Source: Comamonadaceae bacterium
GTDB taxonomy: Bacteria > Pseudomonadota > Gammaproteobacteria > Burkholderiales > Burkholderiaceae_C
Length of the DNA: 36,699 bases
Assembly (NCBI GenBank): GCA_947476285.1
Contig: CANJPU010000055.1
Location: forward strand, 1-36,699
Direction: 5' to 3'
The position numbers and the translations under genes were made by a program. Shown one piece after another: positions 35,503 through 36,699 of the stretch. The notes below the pieces were generated by a model that was not told the origin of the DNA, made no database searches, and saw only the letters and a list, made by a program, of their open reading frames with translations. Numbering within the stretch: the first letter of the stretch is position 1; each line of letters opens with the position of its first letter.

Positions 35503-36474
35503 TCACTCGGGCTGGATGCCGGCATCGGACACCTTGCGGCCCCATAGCTCAAGCTGGCGCCTGACCAAGGCAGTGAAAGTGGCTGCGTCGGAAGGTGTGG
35601 GCTCGGCGCCGATGCCGATGATTCGCTCGCGTACATCGGGCTTGGTGAGAATCTGAAGCAAGGTCGAAGAGAGCTTGTCCGTCACGTCCCTTGGCATGCC
35701 CGCTGGGCCGAAGATGCCGGTCCAGGCGGCGAGGTCAAAGTCTCGCAGGCCCAGTGTTTCTTCAATCGTCGGCAGTTCAGGCGCGAGCGCTGAACGCTTG
35801 GACGTAGTGACTGCCAGCGCGCGCAGGCGGCCTGATTGCAGGTGTGACTTGGCAGAGGCGAGGTCCACCACCAGGAACTGGGCTTGGCCGCCGATCACGT
35901 CAGTGAGCGCGCCGGGGCTGCTCTTGTACGGAATGCCGACGGCCTCCAGCTTGAGCAAGCGGTTCAAGGCCTCAGCCGGAATCTGCACCGCCGGTGTTCC
36001 GTATGCGTAGTTGAGCTTGCCTTTGTTCGCATGCGCATAGCTCACGAATTCCTGCGCCGTCTTCACCGGAATATTGGCATTCACTGCAAGAATGAACGGA
36101 AAGTAGGCCACACCGCCAACCGGCGTGAAATCCGCGATCGGGTCATAAGGCAACTTCTTGAAGATGTGCGGATTGACTGAGTGCGATGAGTTGGAGGTAA
36201 AGAAGAGCGTGTAGCCGTCTGCCGGCGATTTGGCCACATGTGACGCTGCGATCTGAGCCGATGCGCCAGGCCGGTTATCGACCACAAACGGCTGGCCCAG
36301 GGCCAAGCGCATTTCCTCGGCAATCATGCGCGCCGCAATGTCTGATCCGCTGCCAGGGCCGAAGCCAACCACAATCCTCACCGGCCGGTTGGGGTACGCG
36401 CCCTGCGCCGTGGCAGTCTGCCCCAGCGCCATCAAGCCAAAGGCAGATGCGAGTATGGCGAGTCTGCGAATCAT
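35503..36474 (-). CDS. Bug/TctC-family periplasmic solute receptor
   Basis: The 323 residues have a signal peptide (LAILASAFGLMALGQTATAQ) and the Bug fold: YPNRPVRIVVGFGPGSGSDIAARMIAEEM, NRPGASAQIAASHVAKSPADGYTLFFT and GKLNYAYGTPAVQIPAEAL. AGGAGACACGC precedes the ATG at 36474 and is nearly identical to the leader of the Bug gene at 28645-29610. It converges on the LysR gene. It is the fourth receptor in about 13 kb, again without TctA/TctB. Confidence 0.93.
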   Translation of the reverse strand: MIRRLAILASAFGLMALGQTATAQGAYPNRPVRIVVGFGPGSGSDIAARMIAEEMRLALGQPFVVDNRPGASAQIAASHVAKSPADGYTLFFTSNSSHSVNPHIFKKLPYDPIADFTPVGGVAYFPFILAVNANIPVKTAQEFVSYAHANKGKLNYAYGTPAVQIPAEALNRLLKLEAVGIPYKSSPGALTDVIGGQAQFLVVDLASAKSHLQSGRLRALAVTTSKRSALAPELPTIEETLGLRDFDLAAWTGIFGPAGMPRDVTDKLSSTLLQILTKPDVRERIIGIGAEPTPSDAATFTALVRRQLELWGRKVSDAGIQPE

Positions 36475-36558
36475 GCGTGTCTCCTATTGACTTTTTGACG
36501 ATGCATGACAGCCTACCATCTCAGTTCGCCCTGAGCTTGGTGAATGGGCAAAGGGGCA

Positions 36559-36582
36559 GGCGGTGGGGAGCGCTCCACCGCC
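36559..36582. repeat. GC-rich hairpin near the right end
   Basis: GGCGGTGG (36559-36566) pairs with CCACCGCC (36575-36582) around 8 bases. No T-run follows on the plus strand, so termination is uncertain. The last 225 bases after the Bug start hold no gene I can support and end in a G-rich run. Confidence 0.5.
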
Positions 36583-36699
36583 GGGGAGATTAGCGGCTAG
36601 TGCCGCCCGGGCTAGGGTGCCGGCGAATTGGCAGTTGCAACTTCGGAATGAGTACTGGTTCTCCGTTCGCGCCCTTCACTTTAACGGGGGGGGATGGGG

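Noticed and set aside
36675..36699. G-rich run at the right end
   Set aside because: It is too short to interpret and may reflect the sequence end. No feature can be supported.

Overview
The window looks like chromosomal DNA of a betaproteobacterium of the order Burkholderiales, most likely Comamonadaceae-like. The evidence is high GC, the housekeeping order yebC-(orf)-purD-hemF-nadD-rsfS-rlmH-maf-rng, and several Bug/TctC-type periplasmic solute receptors without partners. The assignment rests on gene content and recognition by eye, because no search could be run.

Layout. Positions 1-1060 hold degraded or unrecognised material: a small unknown ORF, a frameshifted Sel1-like C-terminus and an eroded XRE-type regulator. 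They lie beside the 3' end of a tRNA-Lys gene that has its own terminator. Positions 1228-7700 form an envelope block. tcdA, cpoB, pal and tolB run on the minus strand. In the same orientation upstream of tolB is a family 2 glycosyltransferase of mosaic appearance. msbA runs divergently and is followed by the broken C-terminus of a family 9 heptosyltransferase. tolQ, tolR and tolA are not in the window. Positions 7723-15076 are a long minus-strand housekeeping series read as yebC, an unknown 147-148 aa ORF, purD, hemF, nadD, rsfS, rlmH, maf and rng. Almost every junction there is an ATGA or TGATG overlap.

Positions 15142-21457 hold a DUF853/HerA-like ATPase gene with one in-frame amber codon, upp, a TPR protein coupled to a HupE/UreJ-like membrane protein that carries an EF-hand-like loop, a hypothetical protein, a periplasmic FKBP isomerase, and a second YebC-family protein.

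From 21513 to the end the window is an accessory catabolic region. It has a racemase / Ldh-type dehydrogenase / Bug receptor / beta-hydroxyacid dehydrogenase operon. An RES-domain toxin with an unusually long antitoxin follows, with a well-formed promoter and operator. Next is a divergent pair of operons (Bug, carboxymuconolactone decarboxylase-like protein and 2-hydroxyacid dehydrogenase against a bicupin and a fumarylacetoacetate-hydrolase-family enzyme). A cytochrome P450 / small CMD protein / Bug operon then faces a LysR regulator, and a last Bug gene closes the window. The four Bug receptors have no TctA/TctB membrane partners here. The enzymes suggest uptake and breakdown of an organic acid or aromatic acid, but the substrate cannot be read from the sequence.

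The strongest leads are the RES toxin with its 270-residue antitoxin, the catabolic divergons with Gln-for-Glu cupin motifs, the small ORF locked between yebC and purD, the histone-like tail on RsfS, and the amber-interrupted ATPase.
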